NCBI RefSeq assembly: GCF_013623835.1
Contig: NZ_JABKDE010000007.1
Coordinates: 1-64,000, forward strand
DNA length: 64,000 bases
Direction: 5' to 3'
From: Brevibacterium oceani
GTDB taxonomy: Bacteria; Actinomycetota; Actinomycetes; Actinomycetales; Brevibacteriaceae
Part shown: positions 10,002-20,121 of the stretch, piece after piece
Position numbering within the stretch: the stretch's first letter is position 1
Layout of the letters: every line of letters starts with the position of its first letter
Made by a program: the position numbers and the translations under genes
The notes under the pieces: generated by a model
Databases searched by the model: none
What the model was told of the DNA's origin: nothing
Seen by the model: the letters and a program-made list of their open reading frames with translations, nothing else

Positions 10002-10128
10002 TCTGAAGGATGGGCTCGCGCCCGGCTGATGAGCCCGACTCTGCCCGCTGCTCGCACCGGGTCTCGTTCGCGTTCCCGATCCGGCCCAGCATTCGAACTT
10101 CGTCGCCTCACCTGGTGAGAATATCGGT

Positions 10129-10134
10129 TACACT
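10129..10134 (+). promoter_or_regulatory. Probable -10 box of the peptide transporter operon
   Basis: TACACT in an AT-richer patch, giving a leader of roughly 55 bases that ends with the ribosome site GAGGAG before the ATG at 10195. No clear -35. Confidence 0.4.
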
Positions 10135-10194
10135 GACGATGCTTGGGTGTTTGGCGAACGACCCGCTCTGCGGTCGGCGAATTCGAGGAGAACA

Positions 10195-11697
10195 ATGAAG
10201 ACTCCGCGCATCATGACGTGGGTGGCGGGCGCTGCCGCTGTGAGCCTGTTGCTGACGGCCTGCTCGGCCGGGGCATCGGATTCGGGCGAGGATGCGAAGA
10301 AGGATTCGATGACCATCGCCTTCACCGCCGAACCGGTCAACCTCGACTTCACCTCCACCTCGGGGGTTGCCATCCCCGAAGCGCTCATGGAGAACGTCTA
10401 CGAATCGCTCGTCCGCCTCGACGGTGAGGGCGAGATCCAGCCGGCGCTGGCCAAGGACTGGTCGCTCTCCGACGATCGCACGACCTACACCTTCGAACTG
10501 CAGGAAGGCGTGAAGTTCTCCAACGGCGCGGACCTCACCAGCGAGGACGTCAAGTACTCCTATGAGCGGGTGCAGAAGGACTGGAAGAACGCGCTGAAGT
10601 CGAAGATGGACATCGTCAAATCCATCGAGACCCCCGACGACGACACCGTGAATATCGAATTGAAGAAGCCGTCGAACACGTGGCTGTTCAACCTCACCAG
10701 CCTCGTCGGCGCCGTCTTCGACACCGAGGGCACGAAGGACCTGGCCAACGAGGCCATCGGCACCGGACCCTTCGAGATCGAGAAGTTCACCCGCGGCCAG
10801 TCGATCGACTTCGCCGCCCGGGACGACTATTGGGGTGACAAACCCGCCCTGAACTCGGTGCAGTTCAAATACTTCAAGGACGCGGTCTCGGCCTCGAACG
10901 CCCTGAAGTCCGGAGAGATCGACCTCGTCTCCAACCTCCAGGCGCCCGAACTGGCCGACGAATACCAGAGCGACGACTACCAGATCGTCTCCGGCACCAC
11001 CAACGGTGAAGTCGTGCTGTCGATGAACAATGCGAAGGGGATCTTCAAGGACAAGAAGGCCCGCGAAGCAGTCATGCACGCCATCGACCGCAAGGCCGTG
11101 CTCGACACCGCCTGGGCAGGCTACGGCGAACTCATCGGCTCGATGGTCCCACCGACGGATCCGTACTACGAGGACCTCACCGGGGTCTGGAAGTACGACC
11201 CGAAGAAGGCGAAGGAGCTCGTCGACGAGGCCGGGATCAAGGGGGAGGAGTTCTCCTTCACCGTGCCCAACCTGCCGTATGCGAAGGCGATCTCCGAGAT
11301 CGTGTCCGCCCAGCTCGAAGAGGTCGGACTCAAGGCGAAGGTGACGACCCAGGAGTTCCCCGCCGTCTGGCTGGACAAGACTTTCACCGAACACGACTTC
11401 GACATGTCGGTGATCAACCATGCCGAACCGCGGGACATCCTCACGGTGTTCTCCAAGGACTACTACATCGGCTACGACGATGCGAAGATCAAGAAGATCG
11501 CCGAGAAGGCGGACACCGGAACGGAGGAAGAGTACATCTCCGGAATGAAGGAGATCGCGAAGACGATCACCGACGATGCGGCCTCGGACTTCCTGTTCCT
11601 GTTCCCGAACCTCGTCATCGCCAAGGCCGACATCGAGGGCGTCCCCGCCAACCGGGTTTCCGACGCGTTCAAGATCGCGGACCTCAGCTGGAAGTGA
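10195..11697 (+). CDS. ABC transporter substrate-binding lipoprotein (family 5)
   Basis: 500-residue extracellular solute-binding protein of the oligopeptide/dipeptide class (SBP_bac_5). The N-terminus has a positive start, a hydrophobic stretch and the lipobox LLTAC, so it should be a lipoprotein anchored on the outer face of the membrane. The family pattern ANEAIGTGPFEIEKF and the conserved ALAKDWSLSDDRTTYTFELQ segment are visible. The ATG at 10195 is preceded by GAGGAG; the frame is open 16 codons further upstream without such support. First gene of a five-gene import and amidase operon. The exact ligand is unknown. Confidence 0.93.
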   Translation: MKTPRIMTWVAGAAAVSLLLTACSAGASDSGEDAKKDSMTIAFTAEPVNLDFTSTSGVAIPEALMENVYESLVRLDGEGEIQPALAKDWSLSDDRTTYTFELQEGVKFSNGADLTSEDVKYSYERVQKDWKNALKSKMDIVKSIETPDDDTVNIELKKPSNTWLFNLTSLVGAVFDTEGTKDLANEAIGTGPFEIEKFTRGQSIDFAARDDYWGDKPALNSVQFKYFKDAVSASNALKSGEIDLVSNLQAPELADEYQSDDYQIVSGTTNGEVVLSMNNAKGIFKDKKAREAVMHAIDRKAVLDTAWAGYGELIGSMVPPTDPYYEDLTGVWKYDPKKAKELVDEAGIKGEEFSFTVPNLPYAKAISEIVSAQLEEVGLKAKVTTQEFPAVWLDKTFTEHDFDMSVINHAEPRDILTVFSKDYYIGYDDAKIKKIAEKADTGTEEEYISGMKEIAKTITDDAASDFLFLFPNLVIAKADIEGVPANRVSDAFKIADLSWK

Positions 11698-11709
11698 TCG
11701 ATCCGTTCG

Positions 11710-12657
11710 ATGCTCACCTACGCAGCCAACCGTGCGATCCAGTTCGCACTCTCCCTCATCGTCGCCTCGGTGGTGGTGTTCGCACTGATGAGCCTGCTGC
11801 CCGGCAACGCGGCGCAGGTGGCTCTGGGCACCAACGCCACCCCTGAGGCGGTGGCGGCGCTGGAGGTCCAGTACGGCCTCGACCGGCCGCCGGTCGTCCG
11901 CTACTTCGACTGGGTTGTCGGCATGCTCGGCGGCGACTTCGGCACCTCCTACGTCACCGGGGCTGCGATCACTCCGGTCATCATCGACAGCGTCCAGGTC
12001 ACCGCGATCCTCGTCATCTCCGCAATCGCGCTGTCGATCCTCATCGCCGTGCCGCTGGGCACCTTCGCCGCGCTCGAACAGCGCAGCTGGATCGGAGTGA
12101 CGATCTCCGCGGCAAGCCAGGTGGGCATCGCGGTCCCGAACTTCCTCGCCGCCATCATCCTCGTCATCGTCTTCTCACTCACCCTCGGCTGGTTCCCCTC
12201 CCAGGGCTGGATGGCTCCGATCGAGGGCGTCGGCGGATTCCTGCTCCGACTCGTCCTGCCCGTGGTCTCACTGGCGCTGGTGCAGGCGGCCATCCTCACC
12301 CGCTATGTGCGCTCGGCTGTGCTCGACGTGATGCGTGAGGACTTCATCCGCACCGCCCGAGCGAAGGGCCTGACCAGAACCAAAGCCCTGTTCGTCCACG
12401 GTCTGCGCAACGCTGCGATCCCCGTCATCACAGTCGCCGGTGTGCAGCTGGCGACCCTGCTCGTCGGTGCCGTGATCATCGAACAGATCTTCGTCCTACC
12501 GGGCATCGGGTCCGAACTCGTGCGCGCAGTGGCTAACCGAGACCTCATCGCGGTTCAGGGCATCGTCATGGTCCTCGTGCTGCTCGTGCTCATCATCAAC
12601 CTCATCGTCGACATCCTCGTGCCCGTCGTCGATCCCCGAATCCGGAACGCCGCATGA
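11710..12657 (+). CDS. ABC transporter permease, DppB/OppB type
   Basis: 315-residue inner-membrane permease with six predicted membrane segments. It shows the N-terminal pattern of DppB-type subunits (ATPEAVAALEVQYGLDRPP) and the coupling loop VMREDFIRTARAKGL near residue 215 that contacts the ATPase. It lies 12 bases after the binding protein and overlaps the second permease by 4 bases (ATGA). Confidence 0.93.
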   Translation: MLTYAANRAIQFALSLIVASVVVFALMSLLPGNAAQVALGTNATPEAVAALEVQYGLDRPPVVRYFDWVVGMLGGDFGTSYVTGAAITPVIIDSVQVTAILVISAIALSILIAVPLGTFAALEQRSWIGVTISAASQVGIAVPNFLAAIILVIVFSLTLGWFPSQGWMAPIEGVGGFLLRLVLPVVSLALVQAAILTRYVRSAVLDVMREDFIRTARAKGLTRTKALFVHGLRNAAIPVITVAGVQLATLLVGAVIIEQIFVLPGIGSELVRAVANRDLIAVQGIVMVLVLLVLIINLIVDILVPVVDPRIRNAA

Positions 12658-13598
12658 GTGAGATGCCCACCGGTGCGAACAGCCCCCGCGATGACGTCGC
12701 CCTCGACGTGAGCGCGGCGACCGCCTCGGCGCCGGAACCTGCGACCGGGCGCCGTCGCTCACGCCTGCGGCTGAACTCCTCGATGATCATCGGCGCCTGC
12801 CTCGTCGTCCTCATCCTCGGCCTCGCCCTGGTCTCCTTCGTCTGGACCCCTTACGGGCCCAGCGAGATCGACCCGGTCGCCAGGCTCCGCGCGGGCAGCC
12901 CCGCTCACCCGTTCGGCACCGACAGATTCGGTCGGGACACGCTGACCTGGGTGATGTACGGGGCGAGGATCACGCTCATGGTCGGCGTCGTGGCCGTGGG
13001 CATCGCGCTGCTCATCGGCACCCCGATCGGGATCGTGTCCGCGATCTTCGCGAAGCAGCCGTGGGGGATGTGGATCGACGCGGTGATCATGCGCGCCAAC
13101 GACATCCTGCTGGCCTTCCCCGCCCTGCTGCTGGCGATCATCTTCGCCGCCGTATATTCGCCGGGGACGGGTCCGGCCATGGTCGCCGTCGGCATCGCCG
13201 CGATCCCCGGGTTCGCGCGGGTGGCCAGGTCGGGGACGCTGCAGGTGCTCGGCTCCGAATACGTCCGCGCCGCGCGGGCTTCGAATCGTCGGATCCCGGC
13301 GATCGCCGTGGTCCATGTGCTGCCGAACATCGCCGGAATGGTCATCGTCCAAGCCTCGGTGGCGTTCGCGATCTCCGTCCTCGCCGAGGCGGGGCTGTCC
13401 TTCCTCGGGCTCGGAACCCAGGCGCCGGTTCCCTCCTGGGGGCGGATGCTGCAGGAGTCCCAGCAGTTCCTGTCCACCCATCCGGAGCTCGCCCTGTGGC
13501 CGGGACTGTTCATCGCGCTCGCCGTCCTCGGGTTCAACCTCTTAGGGGATGGCCTGCGTGACCGATTCGACCCGAAGATGGACGCCAGGGGTGCCTGA
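12654..13598 (+). CDS. ABC transporter permease, DppC/OppC type
   Basis: 314-residue second permease. The N-terminal 40 residues are cytoplasmic and low in complexity, followed by a membrane segment, the DppC signature HPFGTDRFGRDTLTWVMYGAR and the coupling loop EYVRAARASNRRIP. It contains a TTA leucine codon at 13542-13544, rare in such a GC-rich genome. Its end overlaps the ATPase gene by 8 bases. Confidence 0.93.
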   Translation: MSEMPTGANSPRDDVALDVSAATASAPEPATGRRRSRLRLNSSMIIGACLVVLILGLALVSFVWTPYGPSEIDPVARLRAGSPAHPFGTDRFGRDTLTWVMYGARITLMVGVVAVGIALLIGTPIGIVSAIFAKQPWGMWIDAVIMRANDILLAFPALLLAIIFAAVYSPGTGPAMVAVGIAAIPGFARVARSGTLQVLGSEYVRAARASNRRIPAIAVVHVLPNIAGMVIVQASVAFAISVLAEAGLSFLGLGTQAPVPSWGRMLQESQQFLSTHPELALWPGLFIALAVLGFNLLGDGLRDRFDPKMDARGA

Positions 13599-15333
13599 GA
13601 ACCTGCTCGAGGTCCGCAACCTCACCATCACTCCTGCCGGCGCCGAGGTGCCCGTGCTCGACGACGTCAGCCTCAGCCTGGCGCCGGGGGAGAGGGTCGG
13701 CCTGATCGGAGAATCCGGATCCGGGAAATCGCTGACCGCACTGTCGGTCATGGGACTGCTGCCCGAAGAGCTGCACGCGCAGGGCACCGTGAGTCTGCAG
13801 GGGCATGGCGGCAACCTCCTCGAGGCGAACGAGAAGACCCTGGCCGGGCTGCGCTCGGACATCGTCTCGATGGTGTTCCAAGAGCCGATGAGTGCGCTCA
13901 ATCCGCTCATGCGCATCGGCGACCAGATCGCCGAGGTGCTGCGCATCCACGGCAGGGTTCCCCGCGCGCAGATCCCGGGACGGGTGCGCGAACTCCTCGC
14001 CGAAGTCCATATGCCCGACCCGGACAGTGCGCGCTTCGCCTATCCGCACCAGATGTCCGGCGGGCAGCGGCAGCGGGTCATGCTGGCCATCGCCCTGGCC
14101 AACTCGCCGAGGCTGCTCATCTGCGACGAACCGACGACCGCCCTCGACGTGACCGTGCAGAGACGCATGCTCGACCTCATCGCCGAACGGGTCGCCGCCG
14201 TGGAGGCCGGTCTGCTGTTCATCACCCACGACCTCGCCGTCGTCGCCGGTGTCTGCGACCGGGTGATCGTCATGTACCGCGGGCGGATCGTCGAGACCGG
14301 CACCGTCACCGAGATCTTCACCGCACCCCGGCACGAGTACACTCGCGGGCTGCTGGCCTCCTCCGACCTCGAGGCCACCGATGACCGCGGTCGCCTGTTC
14401 ACATTGAAGACCGCGCTCGACTATGCGGGACCGCGCGTGCCGACCCGTGACTCGTCGACGGATGCGAACCGCGCGACGGATGCGAACCGCGCGGCCGACG
14501 GTCAGGGTGGGGCCGCCTCGGCGACGGGATCGGCACCGCTCATCGAGGTCTCCGACGTCACTCGCGTCTTCAAGGGTCGGGGCCTCTTCGGTCGTCGACG
14601 ATCAGACGTCACGGCCCTGGGCAGCATCGACTTCAGCGTCGCCGCAGGGGAGCGGCTGGGCATCGTCGGCGAATCCGGGTCCGGGAAGTCAACGCTGCTG
14701 AACATCCTCTCCGGACTCGACCGGCCCACGACCGGGCATGTCAGGGTCGGCGACATCCGGGTCGAGGCGGCGAGCTCGACCGCCCTGCGCGCGTTGCGGG
14801 AGAACCTCCAGATCGTGTTCCAAGACCCATTCGCGTCGCTCGATCCGCGCATGAGGGTCGCCGACATCATCGCCGAACCGCTCGTCGCGGCCGGGGTCGA
14901 CAAGGACGAGAGAAGCGCCAGGGTCGAGGAGATGATCGCGGCCGTCGACCTCGATGCACAGTCCCTGCGGCGCTACCCGCACCAGTTCTCCGGTGGGCAG
15001 CGCCAGCGCATCTCGATCGCCCGCGCCCTGGTCACTCGGCCGCAGATCCTCGTCGCCGACGAACCGGTCTCAGCGCTCGACGTCTCGGTGCGCGCCCAGG
15101 TGCTCAACCTGCTCGCCGACCTCCTCGAAGACTATGCGCTCACGCTGCTGTTCGTCTCCCACGACCTCGGTGTCGTCAAACACCTGTGCTCGCAGGTCAT
15201 CGTCATGAAGGACGGTCAGATCGTCGAATCCGGGGCCACCGAGGACATCTACGCGAACCCTCAGGAGGGGTACACCCGGCGTCTCATCGCCGCCACACCG
15301 AGCCTCGCCGACGCGCTCGCCGCCACCGGGTGA
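13591..15333 (+). CDS. Fused dual ABC ATPase (DppD-DppF type)
   Basis: 580-residue protein with two complete ATP-binding cassettes in one chain. Walker A GESGSGKS occurs at 40-47 and again near 365; each half has an SGGQRQR signature and a DEP(T/V)-type Walker B. A short low-complexity linker around residues 290-310 joins them, with a repeated DANRA motif encoded by a short DNA duplication near 14460-14490. It energises import through the two permeases. The GTG at 13591 is chosen because it fits the DPP-family N-terminus and overlaps the permease stop; the frame is open 14 codons further upstream. Confidence 0.92.
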   Translation: MPENLLEVRNLTITPAGAEVPVLDDVSLSLAPGERVGLIGESGSGKSLTALSVMGLLPEELHAQGTVSLQGHGGNLLEANEKTLAGLRSDIVSMVFQEPMSALNPLMRIGDQIAEVLRIHGRVPRAQIPGRVRELLAEVHMPDPDSARFAYPHQMSGGQRQRVMLAIALANSPRLLICDEPTTALDVTVQRRMLDLIAERVAAVEAGLLFITHDLAVVAGVCDRVIVMYRGRIVETGTVTEIFTAPRHEYTRGLLASSDLEATDDRGRLFTLKTALDYAGPRVPTRDSSTDANRATDANRAADGQGGAASATGSAPLIEVSDVTRVFKGRGLFGRRRSDVTALGSIDFSVAAGERLGIVGESGSGKSTLLNILSGLDRPTTGHVRVGDIRVEAASSTALRALRENLQIVFQDPFASLDPRMRVADIIAEPLVAAGVDKDERSARVEEMIAAVDLDAQSLRRYPHQFSGGQRQRISIARALVTRPQILVADEPVSALDVSVRAQVLNLLADLLEDYALTLLFVSHDLGVVKHLCSQVIVMKDGQIVESGATEDIYANPQEGYTRRLIAATPSLADALAATG

Positions 15334-15448
15334 AACGAATTCAGCACCGGATCGGCCGGGCCACGGCACCGACGGATGTTCGGATTACGGCACCGGGCGC
15401 ACAAGCACCGACACACGACATCAGAACCATCGAAAGGAAGGGCGGAAC

Positions 15449-16867
15449 GTGACCACCACGCTTGCCGATCACAGTGCGGCCGCTATGGCGGCCGGATACG
15501 CATCCGGAGACTTCGACCCGATCGAGGTGCATGCCGCGGTCGTGGACAGGATGGACGAATGCGAACCGGTCATCAACGCCCTGTTCCACCGCGATGACGA
15601 CCGTTCCCGCGCAGCCGCCGTGGCCAGTGCCGCTCGCTGGCGCGAAGGCAGTCCGTTGAGCGACCTCGACGGTGTGCCGGTGACGATCAAGGAGAACATC
15701 GCGCGCCGCGGCGTGCCTCTGCCCAGCGGGCACGCGTGGGTCGAGATGCCGATCTCCGACCACGACGCCCCCATCACTCAGCGACTCGAGGAAGCCGGCG
15801 CCGTCATCCTCGGATCGACGACGATGCCCGACTGGGGAATGCTGTCCTCGGGAGTCTCCTCCCTGCACGGAGTCACCCGTTCACCGCTCGACCCGAGTCT
15901 GACCACGGGCGGTTCGAGTGCCGGAGCGGGAGCGGCGGCCGCGGCCGGGTACGGCCCCATCCACATCGGCTCCGATATCGGCGGCTCGATCCGCCTGCCG
16001 TGCACATGGCTGGGCTTGGCCGGGCTCAAACCCAGTTTCGGTCGGATTCCTCTCGACGCGCCCTACCTCGGGCGGTGCGCCGGTCCGCTCGCACGCCGGA
16101 TGTCGGATGTCCGGGCCGCCATGGACATCGTCTCCGCCCCCGATGACCGGGACTATTCGCGGCTGCCGCGCTTCGCCTCCGACGATCTTCCGGCCGGCCC
16201 CGGCTGCGGGTCAGACGCCCCGTTCGATCCGCGTGGGCTGCGGATCGGTCTGCACCTCGATGCCGGATGCGGAGTGGCCGTCGATGCTCATGTGCGATCC
16301 ACCATCACCGAGGCGGCCGAGAGCTTCGCCGCGGCCGGTGCCGAGATCGTCATGATCGAGCCCTTCATCGACGATGACCTGCTCCACGACATGGACCTGT
16401 TCTGGCGAGTGCGGTCGTGGGCGGACCTCAAGGCGCTGCCGGTCGAGGAGCAGGCGCTCATCCTGCCTTACATCCAGCAGTGGGCCCAGGATGGGGCGGA
16501 CACCAGCGGCGTCGAGCTGATGAACTGCTATCACAGTGTGCAGGAGATCCGGCGGCGCACCATCGCGGCCACCGCCGGATTCGACCTGGTCATCTCGCCC
16601 ACGTCACCGGATGCCGCGTTCCCGGCAGAGCAGCCGATGCCCTATCCGAAGGTGCACGAGCCGATGGTGCACGTCGGGTTCACCATGCCCTACAACATGT
16701 CCGAACAGCCCGCTGCGACGGTGCTGGCCGGATTCATGCCCGATGGTCGCACCATCGGCGCTCAGCTCACCGGTCGCCGCTTCGCCGACGACGTCGTCAT
16801 GGCCGCCGGCGCCTGGTTCGAAGATGCCGGCGGTCTTGAGACGCCAGAACGGGCGGCGATGAGCTGA
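15449..16867 (+). CDS. Amidase of the amidase-signature family
   Basis: 472-residue hydrolase of amide bonds. The Ser-cisSer-Lys triad is visible: Lys81 in VTIKEN, Ser156 in TTGGSSAGAG and nucleophile Ser180 in GSDIGGSIRLP. There is no signal peptide, so it should act in the cytoplasm. The GTG start has GGAAGG upstream. It lies 115 bases after the ABC ATPase on the same strand, so the likely scheme is uptake of an amide- or peptide-like compound followed by hydrolysis. The substrate is not identifiable; GatA is unlikely because no gatB/gatC is present. Confidence 0.9.
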   Translation: MTTTLADHSAAAMAAGYASGDFDPIEVHAAVVDRMDECEPVINALFHRDDDRSRAAAVASAARWREGSPLSDLDGVPVTIKENIARRGVPLPSGHAWVEMPISDHDAPITQRLEEAGAVILGSTTMPDWGMLSSGVSSLHGVTRSPLDPSLTTGGSSAGAGAAAAAGYGPIHIGSDIGGSIRLPCTWLGLAGLKPSFGRIPLDAPYLGRCAGPLARRMSDVRAAMDIVSAPDDRDYSRLPRFASDDLPAGPGCGSDAPFDPRGLRIGLHLDAGCGVAVDAHVRSTITEAAESFAAAGAEIVMIEPFIDDDLLHDMDLFWRVRSWADLKALPVEEQALILPYIQQWAQDGADTSGVELMNCYHSVQEIRRRTIAATAGFDLVISPTSPDAAFPAEQPMPYPKVHEPMVHVGFTMPYNMSEQPAATVLAGFMPDGRTIGAQLTGRRFADDVVMAAGAWFEDAGGLETPERAAMS

Positions 16868-16875
16868 ACGCTCAC

Positions 16876-16908
16876 CGCCGCCCGTCGAGGGTCGCGGTGC
16901 GGGCGGCG
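16876..16908. terminator. Bidirectional terminator hairpin between convergent genes
   Basis: CGCCGCCCG pairs with CGGGCGGCG (9 bp, 15-base loop) in the short gap between the rightward amidase and the leftward membrane protein gene. Confidence 0.55.
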
Positions 16909-16915
16909 CAGAGTC

Positions 16916-18739
16916 TCAGAAGTCGAAGAATTCGACCTTGAGCTTGTCTCCGTCGATCTTCACGCTGCCGGAGACCGAGAGAGCATTGCCGTTGGAGAAG
17001 TATGAGGAGCCGGCGGCCTTGCCGTCGACGGTGAAGTCGAACTTGCCGGGCTTCTCGGTGAAGAACGAACCAGTGTTCGTGTCACCCGCACTGAACGAGG
17101 CCTTCACCTTGGGCATGTCCTTCATGGTCCACTTCGCGGAGTCCTTCTTCGCCAGATCGTCGAGCTTCTTGTCCGAACCGCCGACAGGGATCTCGGTGGG
17201 ATCGAACTTGATGAACTTGCACTTGGGCTTGATGCTCTTGTTGTCGAAGCACTTCTTGAGCTCGGCCTCGACCTGCTTCTGGACTTCCTTCTGGAACTTA
17301 TCCGTGGGGGTGAGATCGAGGTTGAGGGTCGTGGGAGACACCTGCCCCTCGTTCGGCTGGCCGCCCGGGGGGAAGGCCTTCGGGAAGTTCACTCCGGCGG
17401 TGTCGGAAGCCTCCGAGATCCACTTGTTCGACGGGATCTTGAAGTCGTAGTTGCCGGGGTAGACGGCGAACGAAGTGGTTCCCGACTTCACTTTGTAGTC
17501 CTCACCGTTGACGGTGAGACCGTCGGCGGCCGGAACGTCGAGTGAGACGACGTTGAGGTCGGGGCCGGTCATCGTCCATTTGTCGAAGAACAGATCCTGC
17601 TTCCCGTCCTTCTTCGCCGCAAGATCGACATTGTAAGGACTGCCGTCGAGCTCATACGAGACGGTGACGGTGCCCTTGTCCCCGTCCACCTTCGACGACT
17701 CCACCTTCGCCTTCTCGATCTTCGCCGATGACGCGTCGGTGAACTCCTTGGACAGCAGATCGAGATTCGTGCCCTCCGGGCGCGGTGAGGGCGCGATCTT
17801 CTCGGCGGCAGCGAAGTCGCCCTTGTTGAGAGCCTCGACATAGTCCGCGGCCACCTTGTCGGGACCGTAGTTGTTCTTATTGACGCTGCCGATGACGAGG
17901 AAGCCGACGAGCACGAGAATGATGACGAGAGCGACCGCACCGAGAGTGATGAAGAGCGGAAGCTTGCTCTTCTTCTTCTCAGGACGGGAATCGGCCCGAG
18001 TCGCAGCGGCCTGCGAGCCGGCGAAGCCCGGCGCCGGCGCCGGCTGTGGAATCGCCTGCGACTGTCCGGGCCCGGAGCCGGTCTGATTCGGGTTCGGACC
18101 CGAACCGGTCCGGTACTGGCCCGGCTGACTCTGCCCGGCCTGGTTCGGTGCCGCCTGGTTCTGTGCTCCGGGGTAGGGAGTGCCGCTCTGACCGCCAGGG
18201 TACGGTGTCTGACCGCCAGGGTACGGTGCACTCGAATTCTGCGCGTTCTGGTACTGACCTCCCTGGTACTGGCCGTTCAGGGGCTGACCGTTCTGAGGGC
18301 CGGCACCGGGGTAGGGGCCGGCGGGCGGGTAGACCGGTGCCTCATTCGGCTGCTGGGGTGCGCCGCCCGGCTGCTGTGGGGCCCCACCCTGCTGGTCGGG
18401 ACCGGCCTGGGAGCCGGGCCCCGAATACTGTGGGGCTCGGTCCTGCTGCGAGGCGGCCGGCGTCACGGTGGGTCGGGCCGAGGAATCCCCACTGGAGCTG
18501 CCGAGCGGAGGTGCCTGGTCGTCGGGGACCGACGAGTCAGCAGAGGACTGTGACGATTCAGACGCCTCGGGAGGGGCGTTCGACTCCTCGGAAGGGGAGG
18601 ACGTTGCGGGGCTCACATCCTCAGCGGCGGCCGAACCTCGGTCGTCGTCGGTGTGCTCGCCAGGCGACTTCGCGCCGCCGGTCTTCGGAGGCTCGCTGGG
18701 TGGTGGCGGGAAATTGGGGTGATCGTTCCCGTTGCTCAT
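16916..18739 (-). CDS. Membrane-anchored protein with long Pro/Gln/Gly-rich tail
   Basis: About 607 residues. Residues 1-235 are a low-complexity, probably disordered cytoplasmic region with repeats of the type PYPGGQ and NQAGQSQPGQ. One membrane segment follows (LFITLGAVALVIILVLVGFLV is its core, near 250-270), then an extracellular part of some 340 residues. The first extracellular 70 residues resemble NTF2-like DUF4878 folds (VAADYVEALNKGDFAAAEKI), the layout seen in TcaA-like envelope proteins. Two extracellular cysteines (in KKCFDNKSIKPKCKF) may form a disulfide. Alternative ATG at 18751. Function unknown; cell-envelope stress or sensing is only a guess. Confidence 0.75.
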   Translation of the reverse strand: MSNGNDHPNFPPPPSEPPKTGGAKSPGEHTDDDRGSAAAEDVSPATSSPSEESNAPPEASESSQSSADSSVPDDQAPPLGSSSGDSSARPTVTPAASQQDRAPQYSGPGSQAGPDQQGGAPQQPGGAPQQPNEAPVYPPAGPYPGAGPQNGQPLNGQYQGGQYQNAQNSSAPYPGGQTPYPGGQSGTPYPGAQNQAAPNQAGQSQPGQYRTGSGPNPNQTGSGPGQSQAIPQPAPAPGFAGSQAAATRADSRPEKKKSKLPLFITLGAVALVIILVLVGFLVIGSVNKNNYGPDKVAADYVEALNKGDFAAAEKIAPSPRPEGTNLDLLSKEFTDASSAKIEKAKVESSKVDGDKGTVTVSYELDGSPYNVDLAAKKDGKQDLFFDKWTMTGPDLNVVSLDVPAADGLTVNGEDYKVKSGTTSFAVYPGNYDFKIPSNKWISEASDTAGVNFPKAFPPGGQPNEGQVSPTTLNLDLTPTDKFQKEVQKQVEAELKKCFDNKSIKPKCKFIKFDPTEIPVGGSDKKLDDLAKKDSAKWTMKDMPKVKASFSAGDTNTGSFFTEKPGKFDFTVDGKAAGSSYFSNGNALSVSGSVKIDGDKLKVEFFDF

Positions 18740-18846
18740 CGTGGGGTTCATCCTTTGCGTGTACAAGCCTGTCCTGGCGCAATTGTACTTCCCAGAACAG
18801 GGAATCGCGCTGTCAATACCGGGAAGCCGGCTCGAAGTCAGCGAAA

Positions 18847-20121
18847 ATGGTGCTGATGCAGACTTCTCCCCACCCTCAGACCCTTCGCCGAACGATCATC
18901 AACGCACTCATCGAAGTCGTGAAGATCGACCTCATCGTCGTGCCCGCCGTCTTCGTGGCGGCAATCGTCTTCTGGATCATCGGGCTCGGCTCACAGCTTC
19001 CCTATTCGGCCGTTCCCGAATGGGCCTTCGCACTGTGGGCGGCGATCTCGGGACTGAGCGTGACCACCCTCGGCTTCGACTTCTCCCTGGCACCGAGTCT
19101 CGTCACTCTCGGACTGTGGCTGCTCGTGGCCGCGGCGGCCAAGCGACTGGTCGCCGGTGTCGCCGCTGCGGACTGGGACGACGATGAGGTCGCACTCGGC
19201 CAGTGGTGGACGATCGTCGGCGCCGGACTGGGGACGTTCACACTCGCCTACGCTGCCCCTCTGGTGGCTCTCGCGCTCTTCGTCGGGCAGGCGACGATGA
19301 CTCCGCTCGGTTTCCTCCGTCTCGTTCTCTTTCTGCTGTCGGCGCTGTTCTTCGGGTGCCTTCGGGTCCGCGGGATCGACGATTTCCCGGGACTGCGACT
19401 TCTCGACGACAGAGCCTGGGACGTCGGTGTCAGGCTCGCCCGCCGGCTGGTCTGGGGTGGGCTCGCCGCTGCGGTGATCATCCTCGCGGTCGGATTCGTC
19501 CTCCGATGGAGGGAGGTGACCGACTCGATGCAGGTCTACAGTTCGCCGGTCGCCGCAGGCATCGGCCTCCTCATCGTGCAGGTGCTCTTCGCCCCGGGCA
19601 TTCTCTTCTCTGCACTCTCGTGGTCTGCCGGCACCGGTGTCGGTCTCGGAGGAGCGGGCACGAGTTCGGCGTTCAGCGCGACCGCCTCGCCGGTCCCCGA
19701 TGTGCCGGTTCTCCAGCTCCTCATCGGGGACTACCCGGCATGGACGGCAGCCGCGCCTGTCCTCCTCGTCGTCCTCGGTCTGCTCTGCACCATCCTCGGA
19801 CGGTTCCGGGCTCGGGACGTGCTCGAGAGCTCGTGGACGGGGATCGGAGTCGCCGCCGGAATCGTCTTCGTCGGTGCGGAGGTCATCGCGGTCTTCTCCT
19901 CCGGTGCACTGGGGCCGCTGGGACTCGCCGATTTCGGTCCCTCTGCGCTCACCTCGGCGCTGGTGATCACTGCGTGGATCGGTGCGGGGATGAGCGTCGG
20001 CCTGCTGCTGATCCGATTGTCGAACCTGCAGTCGGGACCGGGTGATGATGGTCTCGGGGTCGACGATGACGGTGGATACTTCGGAGACGACGCCGTCCTC
20101 GATGACGACGAGGTCCGCTGA
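18847..20121 (+). CDS. DUF6350-type polytopic membrane protein
   Basis: 424 residues with roughly nine to ten hydrophobic segments and an acidic C-terminal tail. It matches the actinobacterial DUF6350 type, often found next to purN/purH and called PerM-like in some annotations. The start could be ATG 18847 or ATG 18856; the frame is open far upstream only because it is antisense to the neighbouring Pro-rich gene. It is divergent from that gene, with about 107 bases between them. Function not established. Confidence 0.78.
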   Translation: MVLMQTSPHPQTLRRTIINALIEVVKIDLIVVPAVFVAAIVFWIIGLGSQLPYSAVPEWAFALWAAISGLSVTTLGFDFSLAPSLVTLGLWLLVAAAAKRLVAGVAAADWDDDEVALGQWWTIVGAGLGTFTLAYAAPLVALALFVGQATMTPLGFLRLVLFLLSALFFGCLRVRGIDDFPGLRLLDDRAWDVGVRLARRLVWGGLAAAVIILAVGFVLRWREVTDSMQVYSSPVAAGIGLLIVQVLFAPGILFSALSWSAGTGVGLGGAGTSSAFSATASPVPDVPVLQLLIGDYPAWTAAAPVLLVVLGLLCTILGRFRARDVLESSWTGIGVAAGIVFVGAEVIAVFSSGALGPLGLADFGPSALTSALVITAWIGAGMSVGLLLIRLSNLQSGPGDDGLGVDDDGGYFGDDAVLDDDEVR

